Source: Massospora cicadina
Taxonomy: Eukaryota; Entomophthoromycota; Entomophthoromycetes; Entomophthorales; Entomophthoraceae
DNA: 64,000 nucleotides
Direction of reading: 5' to 3'
NCBI GenBank assembly: GCA_022478985.1
Contig: JAKSZP010009598.1
Location: 1-64,000, forward strand
Shown: piece after piece, positions 36,116 through 48,003 of the stretch
Numbering within the stretch: position 1 is the first letter of the stretch
How the letters are laid out: each line of letters starts with the position of its first letter
The notes under the pieces: generated by a model
Databases searched by the model: none
What the model was told of the DNA's origin: nothing
The model's input: the letters and a program-made list of their open reading frames with translations, nothing else
Position numbers and translations under genes: made by a program

Positions 36116-37514
36116 TAACTTTATAATTACTAGATCTATCCATATAAAAAAGATCCAAATTGGAAAATAACTGTTAGAAGAAAGTCATAACATATTGCAG
36201 CAAGTCTAGTTGAGGTCTTAGGACAAACTTGGGGTTTATAACTTGCTTGAAAGTTTGGTCAGTTAAGGCCTGGCTCTCACTAACATATCTGACTATAATA
36301 ATTTGTTTTAACAATTGTCCAATATAGAAATAAATAGCTTATGTTCTTATTGCTTTAAATAGAAGTGCACATCAACTTCAACAGAGGCGGCTTATATATA
36401 TAAGTTTAAAATTACTAGCAAGGAATTGATAGCTTTATACGCTTGAGATTTATTAGCAGATGGAGCCTATTGCCCTAAGCTGATCAATCTTTTGCTGCAT
36501 TATTTGAGGGCGAAAGAAACAAAAAACCATAGTGTTGTTTGTATGCTTGCAATAGATGTAGTACATTATTGGTGTAGGAGATTTGGGATCATCACATCTA
36601 AAATGTTGAGTTGAGCTTTAAGTGCAGATCAAGGAGACCCAGTAGTTTTAAGGAAATCAGGAGGAGCCTCTATAAGGGATTTCTTAATGCGCATCATCGA
36701 GGTAAGGTTGTGCTTCACCACCTTAATCTATAACTGAAACCTAGCCTGGTTTGAAACTCAGCAAAGTTTTTTGATGACGTCATCCACTGTGAGTTAATTC
36801 CCTAAAATTAAAGTTTGAGTATCAAAATAGAAATTTTAAAGAAAACTTATTAGTAGATTCTCCTTGATTGAGGCTAATCCTCATAAAAATTCTTCTTTTT
36901 GTTTGCCAAGGTTAAATCATCCCAAAACCTCTGAAAGCGCGGCCTTAGCATCATCTAAGTGCAACAATTTTTAAATTTAAACCATGATATATTGGGCAAC
37001 TCAGTTGAGGAAATTGTAAAAGTGCTTAAGTTATGATGATTTGTAGGCTCTCCAGAGAACTATTTATAATGTATTGTAAGAAAATACTTTCTTCTCCTAA
37101 AACATATTTATATTAAAATAAGGTCTAAAGGAGTTGCCTGGAGGGGTTGGGGGATAACTGCATGGGTGGACACAGGGGAACACATTCAGCCTGAGAAGAC
37201 TTAATATTGCTAGAATATTTTTGTGGGTAACTGGTATCTACTTGATTGCTCAATCCATACACATTGTCAATACCAAGGTCAATTTTCTCATTCGCTGGAT
37301 GGAGGGCATTTGGGAGGTAATGATCTGGATCAAATGCTTGACTTCTTTTTTATAATATAAGTTGTATCCCAAATCTCAAGTTGGCATTGTTCAATAGTGA
37401 GATAATCAAACATTTGTAAAGAGGCCATTAGTGCTACTAAGAGTCCAAGTTGACCATGGTGAGCAGGTAGAGAGAATTCTGTAACTAAAGGCAACCCATC
37501 TTAGGTGAGTTCTC

Positions 37515-37750
37515 TACCACTAGTGACGAAAATAACTGGATATCAAGCAGTTGTACTTAATGTGACAAAGAATTAAGTCTGTCATAATGAATTCCCAAAA
37601 TATTACTACCTGAGATGCCCAGGGGCTAGGTCTGCCAGGAATATCTGGGCATCCAAGTGCACCAGTACTTCTGAATGTCCTGGATCTCAAGAGGTCTTGG
37701 GGGTTTAGGCGATCTAGGGCTTCCAGGTTGCCCAGGACCACAATGCATCC
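37515..37750 (-). pseudogene. Gly/Pro-rich gag segment of element E
   Basis: Within this region one minus-strand frame reads GPGQPGSPRSPKPPRPLEIQ, a collagen-like Gly-Pro tract. Similar text lies in G's gag at 41.9-42.2 kb. Gly/Pro-rich linkers occur in gag of some fungal Ty3 elements; the assignment is by composition and position. Confidence 0.5.
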
Positions 37751-37796
37751 TCAGGGGACCAAAAAATCTATCTTTATCCAAAGTTTCCTAGGTTTT

Positions 37797-37875
37797 AAGG
37801 ACTAATTTCTCACATCGATGAATCCCCCCCTTGGGTTGGGACCATCTAGTACTAAAAAAAAGGACTAATTTCTCA
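37797..37875 (+). mobile_element. Micro-insertion 2: 47-bp stub with perfect 16-bp target duplication
   Basis: AAGGACTAATTTCTCA occurs at 37,797-37,812 and 37,860-37,875. The 47 bp between (37,813-37,859) begin CATCGATGAATCC and end GGGACCATCTAGTACT plus seven A residues. It is the longest of the four stubs and so shows most of the parent element's 3' end. It lies in element E. Confidence 0.9.
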
Positions 37876-38659
37876 ATAAATATTAATTTTATCCCTAAAT
37901 ATTTCCTTATGATGTCAATCTGGTATTGTATCTCAAGGTTACTATTTCCATTCTGGTTGTGGAGTATGACTTTTTTATTAGTAAAGTGCGTGAAGCGTTC
38001 ATTTTGACATATATGATCATACTTTTATCAAATTATAATATTTAAATTTGATTATAATTAGGGGTTACCAATTCTCCATTTTTGCATTCTGGATCTCCAG
38101 TAATGCGCTCCAATCCTCTCTAATGAAAGTGAAAACAATGTTATAAAATTCTATGAGTTAGATGTGTTAAGTTTCTGTTAAATTGAGATGCCTGAGTACT
38201 TATTGAAGATGGAACTAAGCCACCTGTATTGAGTGATATAGAGTGGTATGGATAAACTAATGCAATTCTCACTCAGAACTGTCTACTCCCACTTGATCCA
38301 CCATTGGAGTTGTCACAGCTAGAGCTCATCTTTTATTTTTTTGTTTACCTGGGAGAAAGTCCCATTTATAAAAAGTTGGACGGATTTTTAAGAAGCCTGA
38401 GAATTGTAATTGACAATTTTCAATGGATGGGTAGTAAAATCACCTAGATAGTAGCTGGTAATTAAAGATCATGAGACGCAACAGGTTCTCCTAGCCGCGT
38501 GGTAACTGCTACTAACTGTGGCAAGGGGTTTCATGGTAGAATGAGGTTTCTGAAGCTGAGTCACTACTTATTGTGGTTAGTGAGGTTTGCTGGGAACTTA
38601 ATGGACTTGGCAGAAAGGAACAGAAATTAGTTTGGACAAGGAGATAATCTTCAACTCTC

Positions 38660-39060
38660 CAAGATGTTGTTCTGGCACTTAAAAACCCCTAGCGTAAGAA
38701 ATTTTAAATACAAAATTAGGGGGGAAATTCCTTATTTAGAAAATGTCCTTATTTTAACTAAGTATTAGTGGCAGCCAAAAAAGTATTGCATATAACAGTA
38801 ATAATCACTTTATAAAAAGAATAGTGTTATAGAGGAAGAGGCACCAATTCTTTGTGTATTCTTTCAGGAACTTTTGATGCAAGATCTTTATCTGATTTGT
38901 TTTTTTTCATTTATGGCGACATTGTATGATCCTTTAAAAAATTTGTATTCAGTCTTTTAGATTAAGGCATACCCCAACATCATAAATGTTTATTTCTCTG
39001 AATTGTGTTAAAATCCTGCTTTAAGGAATAATTTTTAGATTATGTTTATTTCCCAACACT
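38660..39060 (-). repeat. 5' LTR of element E
   Basis: Partner of 26,390-26,800. The strongest similarity is 38,782-38,848. Boundaries are inferred from where similarity fades, with a possible terminal TGTTG at 38,665. Confidence 0.55.
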
Positions 39061-39160
39061 ATTCATCCATCTTTAATAATAATGTTTGAGCCTTAAAGCT
39101 AAGTTTACTGTTTTATGCGGTCTCAAATACCAGGGAGCTCAATTATACTCATATGGATAG

Positions 39161-40380
39161 TGTAAAGGGCCAAACCTGATACATCTCTCTAATAATGGGA
39201 TGGCTCATAAAATCCAACAAAAGCAAAAGAATTATTTAGGACAAATAAAAAAATATTTTAGCAAAAATGGACCAAATAATATATAGCCAAAAAATTATTT
39301 AAGTTTAAAGAATAAAGCTCTCTTTTAGTTAAGTAAGCTTAAATACTGAACGTCAGTTTAATTGGATGTATGATGGGATTAACGCATCTTATGATTGGCT
39401 GAAAATTCAGCTGGCCATCAGAACAGAAGTTTATGAACTGATAAATTATTGGGCATAACCAAAAAGTCTGGTACTAAGCACTGACAGGAGTTCCACTGAT
39501 CTAAAAAAGTAAGTGCTTGATGTTAAGTTGCATTTAAAAATGCATAAGTCAAGATCAAAGTTGACCAGTTCAAGGCGTCACCTCATAAAATGAAGGCATC
39601 GTCAGGTATCAGAGGAGATGATGGAAGAGGGGATTGACAGACACCAGGGCATGGATGCAACGGGTGCATGAACAGGACACTTTGCCAGTACAACAGTGCA
39701 CAGAGACACTGGCATAAAGGCCATTTAATGGAATGCTCTTTGACTTCTCCAGGCACTAGCGAGGCAGATGGATGGGAAGCACAATAGAAGGGCGCTCGTT
39801 GTGGGGTACTGGAGGGGAAGATAGAGTTATGGGTGTGAGAAGCTTGACTAAGGGAAGACTTGGAGGTGAGAGATCTTGGACACTTTGACAACATGTGAAC
39901 TTCAGATGTAATATTTTTCCAGTGGAGCAAACACAACATCCTTAAATATTGTAATGGGCAAAACCTACTACATCTCCTTAATATTAAAACATGCTCATCA
40001 AATCAACAAAAGCAAAATCATAAGTTAGGATGAATAAAAATTCATTTGAGTAAAAAAAATTGCAAATTGCAACCTTAAACTATTTAACCTTATTGATGCA
40101 GGTTCTATTTTTATTTTGGGGTGGCTATATACTGACCATCAGTGAGGTTGTAAATATGAGTTGGAAACGCATAAGGGTCAGTGGAAATCCGGCTGTGTCA
40201 TCAGATCAATAGTTGATATCTGACTAACTATCAGGCATAACCAAAAAGGTCTGTTATTATGCACTGACAGGAGTTCCTCCCTGCTCCAGAAAGGTAAGTG
40301 CTGAGAGTTTGAGTTGCAGTTTAAAACGCAAATCCACATTTGACATTGGTCAATTTGTGACAAATAGGAACCTCATAGCA
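39161..40380 (+). mobile_element. Compact LTR element (TRIM-like), 1.2 kb
   Basis: Two direct repeats of about 430 bp (39,161-39,590 and 39,950-40,380) flank only 359 bp. Both start TGTAA(A/T)GGGC and share AATCAACAAAAGCAAAA-type text and GCACTGACAGGAGTTCC near their ends. The short interior, with no polymerase, resembles terminal-repeat retrotransposons in miniature. The flanking pentamers do not match and no convincing primer site was found. It lies between E and G's gag, so probably inside G. Orientation is uncertain. Confidence 0.7.
39583..39939 (-). CDS. 118-codon open frame filling the interior of the compact LTR element
   Basis: The minus strand is open from 39,939 to 39,583, almost exactly the 359-bp interior, in a GC- and CpG-richer stretch than its surroundings. 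The translation is Ser/Pro/Cys/His-rich with no motif I recognise. It may be a captured host fragment, a leader-protein relic, or chance openness in less AT-rich DNA. Confidence 0.25.
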   Translation of the reverse strand: MLCLLHWKNITSEVHMLSKCPRSLTSKSSLSQASHTHNSIFPSSTPQRAPFYCASHPSASLVPGEVKEHSIKWPLCQCLCALLYWQSVLFMHPLHPCPGVCQSPLPSSPLIPDDAFIL

Positions 40381-40759
40381 TAATGCATGAAAAAGAGTAA
40401 ATATGAAGGAACTTATTCCCCAACAAGAATTTATAGCAGGGATTGTTAATGGCCACTGCAGAAGTAACCAAAAAAAACTTTACTTAACAAATGGAAAGTG
40501 AGGAGTAAGGCCCAATAAACTTAGTGAACTGGGGCCCCATAGTACCTTATCAGGTTTAATGAGGTAGATTGATATCTATCTTGATGCGCTTTGTAGATTT
40601 TAATAAGATAAGATATACTAAAGATCCACCTTTAGTAATCACAATAACAGTAGATGTTAAAAAACTTGACAGAAACTTAAGTTGTCAAGCTTCCAAATTG
40701 CTGAGACAAGGTGAATAGCATGGATTCAGAAGAAGAGTTAAAAAAATCAGATTACTTAC

Positions 40760-42205
40760 TTTCAGAATACATAGTTTATTGCCCATGTTCCCCTCAGAGA
40801 CAATGACTTCAGGTTTATTAATTGATTTAATAAATTTGATTGAGGTGTCCCCAGTTTGTCAATATGAAGAACCTCTTTCTTCATGTTTACAACCTTTTTT
40901 CTGCAACTTTGACATGTTGGAGAAAGCATTGCCTTGTGAGGCATCAGCTCTTGCAGTAGGTGCATCTTGGATCATCAGAATTCTTTGCTTAAAAGCATGA
41001 ACTCAAAATTGACTTGTGGTACTGAAGAGGCAAGAGTCTTGACAACTATGACCAAAAAAAATTTATTCATAGCTTTCTTTATTTCATGAGTGCATATAAA
41101 AGTTTTAGTATAATTATATGTTCCTGTTTCTTAGGTTGTGACCAAGCGTGGAAACTTAATTGATAATAGCTTCATCTAGTGTAATTCAGTTAGTGTGAAT
41201 AAGGGTTGTGTAATAACATAGAATTAGTTAGTTGATTAAGTTATGCTTTATTCTTTATCATACATATCACCATGAAGTCTTGCTCCTGATTTGAGAGGAC
41301 CTTAATTTTGCCAAACTTTTGTAATAAAGTTTTTCTGATTCTTTTATGTCTGGCACTCTCTTAGGTGTGGAGTCAAGATATCCCATATTACATTATTAAG
41401 GCAGGAGTAAATATTATTCATCTTTTTTCAGTTTCTTCCTCTAGCACTCTCATAGTTGTAAAGGAATAAAATATATTTCTTTTCCAGGGTGAAATTTTAC
41501 TCAAGTTGTTTTAAATTAGACACAAGACAAATGGAGAATATTGATGGCTGCACAACATTGGACCAGGTTTATATTCTACCTCAGTATATCTTTGGGGGCC
41601 TACTGGTAAATTCAATAACATATTCTCTTTATGTCATTTTAATTCTCACCTTAGTTAAAGTTGAGGGTGACAACTGAGGCCTAATGTTAAGTTTTCCCTT
41701 CAGGGTCTGGGTTTCATTGTTATTAGCTCTTTAAATGGCGTTCATAATTGCTGACTTAAGCTTCAAGACTTCCACAAATTTGTTCTAAATAAGTGAGGCG
41801 ATTGTCTGTACCATTATTGAATACACTAAACATGTCCATCTCTCTAGCCAGTGTATCCATGGTGAAACTTATTCTTTGGGGCTTCTGTCAAGATGGACTC
41901 CACGCCCCCAAGCTATACTTTCCACTTGACTGCTTAGAGACAGAATCATGATCATCATCTCCTTCTTCCAGGGGTCATCAGCATCTCCAGAAGCTGGTAA
42001 TGAGGAACCAGGTAGCCATGAGAGTCCTCCAGGTCCTATAGGTCTGTGTGGTTCTTCAGGACCTGATGTACCCTCCCTTAAAGAAAAACTCCTTGTATTT
42101 TTATATTTTAAAGGCATAGTCTTAATACTTACAAGTCTTTGTGACCAAGTAAATTGAGGGGTTAAATCCAAATTATGAATCAAAAGAGACTTACTGGACA
42201 TGACT
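40760..42205 (-). pseudogene. gag-region remnant of element G
   Basis: A minus-strand frame at 42,201-41,869 reads MSSKSLLIHNLDLTPQFTW and then a Gly/Pro-rich tract (GPEEPHRPIGPGG, LPGSSLPASGDADD), comparable to E's gag tract. Further left, 40,965-40,762 gives a Cys-containing basic stretch (CQSCRKKVVNMKKEV) that might be a decayed zinc-binding end. These sit where G's gag should be, between its 5' LTR at 50 kb and the E insertion. Confidence 0.45.
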
Positions 42206-43242
42206 CTACGTATTGATCATAACATCTTGCAAGCATCGGTTTAACTGCTCCTCCAATTATATAGAGATTTTGAAATCAAGCAAAGTAGTCTGGTTATGAG
42301 TATCTTTTAACAGACGTCAGTTAACATAAAAGCTTCCCAATTGTCATGATTAAAGTCTGAATCAGCGTCATAGAAATAAGTATGGTTAGCATGTAGGGTT
42401 TGTATTAACCCTAGTTGTTACACCATCTTGTGGTGATGCATCTTTATGGTATGTAGCAGGTGGTGAATTGAGGTTGAACAAAGTAGTGGAGATAATATTT
42501 ATCCTGCTAACGACCTCACTAGTCAGTAGTTGGGAGTGGCAATATTAATTCTTCATAGTGGATGGTACAGTCATAGTGTGAGATCAATTGTATTTACCTT
42601 TGGTCAATTAAATTTTCATTCAGAAGATGCAGAATGGTAATTTTGATATTCATGTCATTATGTCGATATTTATCACAATCAAAAGTGAGTAAGGTGAACT
42701 TAAAGATAGCCTGGGACTCCAGGCTCTCGTGATGCATTGGAAGCACCTCATATTATGAAGTATCATTCTATCTGGTTAACTCTATATTAATTGGAGAGAA
42801 AATGCTCTTGGTTAATTTTAGTTTAATGTGTGATTGATGAGTTTCACTTTAACACCATGGATCCCTTTGTAGTAAGCACTAGATCATGTATTTGATACAA
42901 GCTTTAAACCAAGGGCATTATTTTACAGGTCTTAGAACTAATTGAATCAGAGATTATAGCTTCAATTGAAATTTCTGACAAAAGATTGGCTACCTCTAGT
43001 ACAATGACAAAGACACTTTCATAGTTGAAATAAGTTTTGTGCTCTTTATTAATCTAAGACAGGCTTTGCACTTTGAATTTTGCAAAACTTGTTATTGAAT
43101 GTAACTGATGTATGCAATAAGATAGATGTAAAGAATCTGAATCCTCTATCAAACTGAAAGTTGAACAATATATATAGGATGTGTGAGAATCTTATAGATA
43201 ATAGTAACTGTTGACATTTGTCTGCATGTCTCCAAGAGAAAA

Positions 43243-44020
43243 TTTTGCAGGTTGAAAAGGGCCAACATGGGGAAATGTCAGACATTTTCAAGTTTCTTTT
43301 TTTAGTACTAGATAGTCCCAACCATTTGCAAGTTTCTGATGATAGTAAAGGTGATTTAGATGATATAGATGATTTTATTGGCCAAAAGACCTTGGCCAAT
43401 TCTCAGTGGAACTCGCAAATTGGGTAACACTAGTATAAATACTAAACAGGAAATTAGCACAAAGTTGGGCAGTCAAATTGCCCCAAACATATGAGGGAAC
43501 TCAGGGAGTCCATTAGCGGTTTCTCCCCCTGCCACGTCCAATTCCCTTCAACCACCTAAGTGGGGACCACCCCATTTTTATAGGTGTAGCGGAGTCCCCC
43601 CAAGGTGCAATAATTTTAGCCAATGGGGATTGTCTAAAATATATTAAATCTTACCCTACAGGTATGTATTGCCTACCACTAATTCCCCATCTATTGTTCA
43701 GCTAAATTGAAGCAAGTTTATCTGAGCTTTGATAAGCTGAACTTGCATATTTCCTTATTTGGACTGCAACAAGCCATCCCAAACTTACCAATGAATTCCC
43801 TTTGACCCTCAATAACATTTTAAATACTGAATGGCCAAATGTTGAGAGGGTTCTTTTTTTTTCCTTACCCATGACACATAATAAAACTATAAAAAAACCC
43901 TACTAATTTCTAGTTTTTAGTGTCTATTTGATTAATGAATAAAAGAGATTTTAATCCCATTATTTGTTGGTATTTGGGTTTTAACGCACCCAAGCGAGCT
44001 TTTCATATCCTAAATCAACA
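43243..44020 (+). repeat. 5' LTR of element B (778 bp, carries a micro-insertion)
   Basis: It aligns with 49,194-49,927. The 44-bp excess is almost all explained by micro-insertion 3 and its target duplication at 43,284-43,336. It ends CTAAATCAACA. Shared landmarks include CCACGTCCAATTCCCTTCAA and ACTGCAACAAGCCATCCCAA. Confidence 0.9.
43284..43336 (-). mobile_element. Micro-insertion 3: 27-bp stub in the 5' LTR of B
   Basis: ATTTTCAAGTTTC (43,284-43,296) and ATTTGCAAGTTTC (43,324-43,336) bracket 27 bp that read GGTTGGGACTATCTAGTACT plus A residues on the minus strand. The 3' LTR of B has one uninterrupted ATTTACAAGTTTC at the same place, proving an insertion after B integrated. Confidence 0.9.
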
Positions 44021-44022
44021 AG

Positions 44023-44040
44023 TGGTGCTCATTACAGGGG
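44023..44040 (+). other. Primer binding site of B
   Basis: TGGTGCTCATTACAGGGG, two bases after the LTR, differs at one base from the sites of A1 and A2. Confidence 0.65.
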
Positions 44041-44059
44041 TAGTACACCAAATTAAATT

Positions 44060-45400
44060 TCCAAAAATGGAGAGTGTTGGGGTGAATAACCCTTGCAACT
44101 TCCCCTCTGCTTTTAAACCTCAGCTTGTTACCCTTGAACAAAAACTAACAAGCGCTTTATCAAGACTTAAAAAGCTCAAACAGCGCCCATTCAAATGTTC
44201 ATTGAATGATAAGTTCACCCATGGTGAGGGTATTATTGCTTCGTTCTTATACGTTTGTGAAGCAGCCATGGAAGGGGCGACTAACCACCAGAATGTTAAG
44301 AACATACTTTCTTTGTTTAAGTCTCTTAGCCCAGGAACTAATGGTCCCTTATATGGATACGCTACACAGTTGATCTGAGGTTAAAGAAGCTCTTATAGCA
44401 GAATTTGCATCCAAACAGAGTTTAACTAGGGAAAAACTGGCTTTATATGCACTTTAGTATGTATGAAGGTGAACGGGTCACTGCCTTTGCTGAGCGATTC
44501 TATCTTGCTGCTCATAGGTTATCAGCATCTAACTTGCTAAACCTGGATGATGCCATCGCAGCTATGTTATCTGGGTTAGCTTCCCAACCTTCTTTAGCTT
44601 GGCATATTATTTCCCTAAAGAGAACTTTTAAAAACGTCCATGACATAAAAGAGGCCTTGTTGGATGTTGCTGATTTGTATACCTGTGCAATAACCAACAA
44701 AGCTGTGATGGACCCTCAGGTTTGGACTATTGAGGAGAGCTCAACTAAAGCCACAATGGAAGAGGCTATGTTGACCCCTATGCAGATTACTACTCTGAGC
44801 CCAGCACCTGTAGTGCAGCTCAAACCTGATCTTCCTCTACCCAGCCAACCTGAGGTTCTCAAGCCAGTAAATCAGAGTGCATCCTCATCCATGGGGAAAC
44901 GCTCCCGGCCCTCATCTTGCCACTACAATCAGCTTGTGCCATCTAACAAACCTCTTCAAGTGGTTAAAAAGCCTGCTCCAAAGGCTAAATCCCTTTCTCA
45001 GTGGCATGCACTTTCACCAACAATGGGTTTAAGGAACAGGTCAATAAAGCTAAACCATCTGTTTTCCCTAGGCTCACAGCCATTGATCAACCAAAATCTG
45101 GCGGAGTTAAAGCATCCACCTCTACAATGCCATCTCCTTCAGCCATCTCTAATTCTAAATCTGTAGATATGAGGAAACCCAAACCTCTCCCTTTGGTGAA
45201 AGTTGCTCCCAACAACCTTGGGCTCAATGAGAAGGCTGCTAAAGCTAAGCCGCCTGCTCCTCCAAGGATCATCGCTGTGGATGGCCCCAGCTAATAAAGT
45301 TATGGCCTCCACCTCTGACAGCTCTTCTTGTATCCACCCAATGTATGTGGACAACCCTTCATATAACAAGTCTGAAGGGGTTATGAGGACGTTGGCTATT
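44060..45400 (+). pseudogene. gag of element B
   Basis: The first frame (to 44,378) reads MESVGVNNPCNFPSAFKPQL, a predicted coiled coil (LVTLEQKLTSALSRLKKLKQ) and ASFLYVCEAAMEGATNHQNV. A shifted 239-codon frame (44,447-45,166) continues with MYEGERVTAFAERFYLAAHR, a retrotransposon Gag signature, and a helical DDAIAAMLSGLASQP region. A Pro/Lys-rich basic tail follows (45,001-45,294), likely the nucleic-acid-binding part although no zinc knuckle is present. Two frameshifts and a TAG separate the parts. Confidence 0.8.
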
Positions 45401-45441
45401 ATGTTTTAGGAGCCCCTGTTGAAGTAGGTATACCATATTGG

Positions 45442-46050
45442 ATGAACCCTGAAGGAGTAGATAAAGCTCTGATTCTTCAAGAAACCTACCTTAATCAAGT
45501 GCCGGGGCACCCTGAAGTTATTGATACCTCTAGTGATGCTGACCAGGTTATTGCTTTGCTGATCCGACCAATTCATCATGTTCACACTCTAAAATCCATT
45601 AAAGATAACTACCCTGAGACAGCAAAAAAGCTTGCCTCTACTCTCCATCTTAAGGAAGTATTAGCTCTCTCCCCTAACTTTGATGGGACTATAACTAAGG
45701 TAGAAGTTGTTATTCAAAAAGTCCAGGTTAGGGCTATCTTGGACACTAGATCTCCTGTGAACATTCTCTCTTCCAAGCTTATCAAGAAGATTAAGCTGGC
45801 TCCTGATCTTGAATGTACACAGGAGTTTGGAACAGCAGGTCCCAACAACACCCGTGCTATTGGAGCCTACTCTTCTTGCATATTCAGAATAAAAAGCTCA
45901 TTTTGTCAGCTCCCACTGTGGCCTTGGATAATAACGCTTATAACATGCTTATTAGCACACAGTTTATGATTGAGTATGACGGTATAATCTTCATGAAACA
46001 GGGTTACCTCTCTTTAATCGGTTATGAAGTTCCTACTCTTTACCAATGAA
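45442..46050 (+). pseudogene. Aspartic protease of element B
   Basis: The 175-codon frame carries VQVRAILDTRSPVNILSSKL at the active site. The usual DTGAS reads DTRSP, so the essential Gly has become Arg (one G-to-A change explains it). APDLECTQEFGTAGPNNTRA follows. The second half continues in another frame (VALDNNAYNMLISTQFMIEY, 45,813-46,049). Confidence 0.8.
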
Positions 46051-46479
46051 GAACCCCATAAAAAAGAATAATCCTACTTAGTTGAATACCCATCCTCTGC
46101 TTTACCTTTATTCAACACAACCTCTGGGTGCAACACAAAGAAGTTGCCCAAATTGGTGAACGCTTCAGAGGGCATTCCCTTTTATACTTCAGAGGAAACA
46201 GCAATTAAGGCTGGTGAACAACGGGTGGTCGATACCAATATTACTTTACAGATCCTACGAGCCTGCCTGCTGCACATAACAAGCATTGATGGAGTAAGCT
46301 CTTTAGAACCCTGGGTATTGCCAGGTATACTAGACTCCACCTATCAACGACCCATTAACATCCTATTGGTGAACCTTATAATAAATCCATCATTGTTAAA
46401 AAACATTAAGAGATAGGGAAAAATCTGCTAATTCCCTCAATGAGATTAACAGTATCCACTTTATTATGTCAATGTTGAT

Positions 46480-47500
46480 ATGGGTTTGCCCACTGACCAG
46501 ATGGTGTGTACTCTGCCTAACGTCCACATCTCAGATGACCTAACCCTGGGTGAACTTAAACAAGTTCATTCTCTATTGGATACATATAGTGATTTTTTTC
46601 AGACTGACACAAATTATGGGCATATGAAGGGGTGGAGCCACTCCATTGATGTTGGTGATGCCCAACTTATTTGATCTAAACCTTACCATAAGTCCAAGGT
46701 TGAAGAGCAACTAATGAGGGTTGAACTCAAGCAGCTGTTAGACGCTGGATTATTAGTACTATCACAAAGCCCTTGGGCGTCTCCTCTCTTGTTAATCAAA
46801 AAAAGAATGGAGGTCAATGGGAGTGATGGACTACTGTAAACTAAATAACCTCACTAAAAAGACAGCTATCCTATCCCCGCATAGATGATGCCCTTGCACA
46901 ACTCTCCAGCTCAAAATACTTCTCATCCATGGACTTGGCCATCGGATATTGGCAAATGGACCTCTCTCCCCAAGATCAGGAAAAATGCGCTCTTATTTGC
47001 AGTGAAGGCTTATTTCAGCCTACCTGCTTACCCCAAGGGCTGTGCAATGCGCCAGCATCCTTCCAACGTGAATGGATCACATTCTTTGGGACCTCAAGCT
47101 AAGCTGTGTGATTGTCTACCTTGATGACATCACCATCTTTTCTGCAACGTTCACTGATCATCTCACACATTTAAAATAAATCTTTCAATGCCTGCAGGCT
47201 TCTAATATCAAGTTAAAACTGTCAAAATGTTCCTTCTTCCAAAAGAAGCTAGATTTCCTTGGACATGCTATCTTCCAAGAAGGGATGCAGCCTTTAAAAG
47301 ATACAGTCAATGCTATCTCTAAAATGCCTGCTTCTACAAACCCTTGGGACATTCAGGTATTTCTGGGTATGATGGGGTATTACCATCAGTTCATCCCCAA
47401 GTTTGCTCAGATCAGTGACCTCTCATTTGACTATTGGCTAAAAACACCCTTTTTTATTGAGGTACAGAACAAGCAGCTGCTTTTTAAATGCTGAAGCAAC
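46480..47500 (+). pseudogene. Reverse transcriptase of element B
   Basis: 46,480-46,674 holds the RT entry (SHSIDVGDAQLI). Then, across frame changes, come QSPWASPLLLIK, YCKLNNLTKK, DLAIGYWQMDLSPQDQEKCA, QGLCNAPASFQ and VIVYLDDITIF at about 47,105-47,140. The YLDD catalytic box is intact, unlike A1, A2 and D. The connection IQVFLGMMGYYHQFIPKFAQ lies at 47,350-47,412. Several frameshifts and a TAA disable it. Confidence 0.85.
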
Positions 47501-47935
47501 TGTTACAACAATGGCCTATCCTACGGCACCCAGATTATAATAAACCTTTTATCTTGTTTACCAATTCCTCAGATTATGCCATTGGGGCCATCTTAGCCCA
47601 ACTGGATGAAAATGGTGTGGATCATCCTGTATCCTATTTCAGTAAGATGCTATCAAAGGCGGAACGCAACTACAGTGTCACAGAGGAGTGCCTTGCTGTT
47701 TTGTTAGCTGTAAAACAATGTCTTACTTCCTTATATAGCACTACCTTCACTGTGGTTACTGACCACGCTTCCCTGAAATGATTACATAATATGAAGGATC
47801 CTACTGGACGGTTAGCACGATGTTCTTTAAAGCTCCAGCACTATGACATGAAGATTGAACATCATGCATGAACCCATCACATGAATGTTGATGGGTTAAC
47901 CCATCTGGCCATTATGCATTTGGATAATAGTAAGG
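47488..47935 (+). pseudogene. RNase H of element B
   Basis: The frame 47,488-47,781 reads PDYNKPFILFTNSSDYAIGA, with Asn in place of the first catalytic Asp (AAT at 47,563-47,565), then ILAQLDENGVDHPVSYFSKM, ERNYSVTEECLAVLLAVKQC and FTVVTDHASLK. A TGA follows; downstream text (HNMKDPTGRLARC, NVDGLTHLAIMHL) completes the domain. Confidence 0.85.
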
Positions 47936-48003
47936 CGGAGAGGTTACATGATCTCTTAATGACCCCCAATGACTGAGCGGATGAGGATGAGCTTGTCCAG
48001 AAG

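Larger units (their letters stand above)
26390..39060 (-). mobile_element. Element E: minus-strand Ty3/gypsy element, itself interrupted by A1
   Basis: Similar segments at about 26,390-26,800 and 38,660-39,060 (shared AACAGTAATNATCACTTTAT and ATAGAGGAAGAGG) act as LTRs. On the minus strand between them lie a Gly/Pro-rich gag (about 37.7 kb), protease (36.1 kb), RT (35.1-34.45 kb), RNase H (28.4-28.0 kb) and integrase (27.5-27.3 kb). The RT connection ends at 34,446 and continues at 28,510, exactly across A1 with its 5-bp duplication. The family is close to B and G. Ends are accurate to about 50 bp at best. Confidence 0.75.

Noticed and set aside
37813..37859. Micro-insertion as a fragment of 5.8S rRNA, because it begins CATCGATGAA
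   Set aside because: The 10-base match to a conserved 5.8S segment does not continue, and the other stubs share only the 3' end, which is not rRNA-like.
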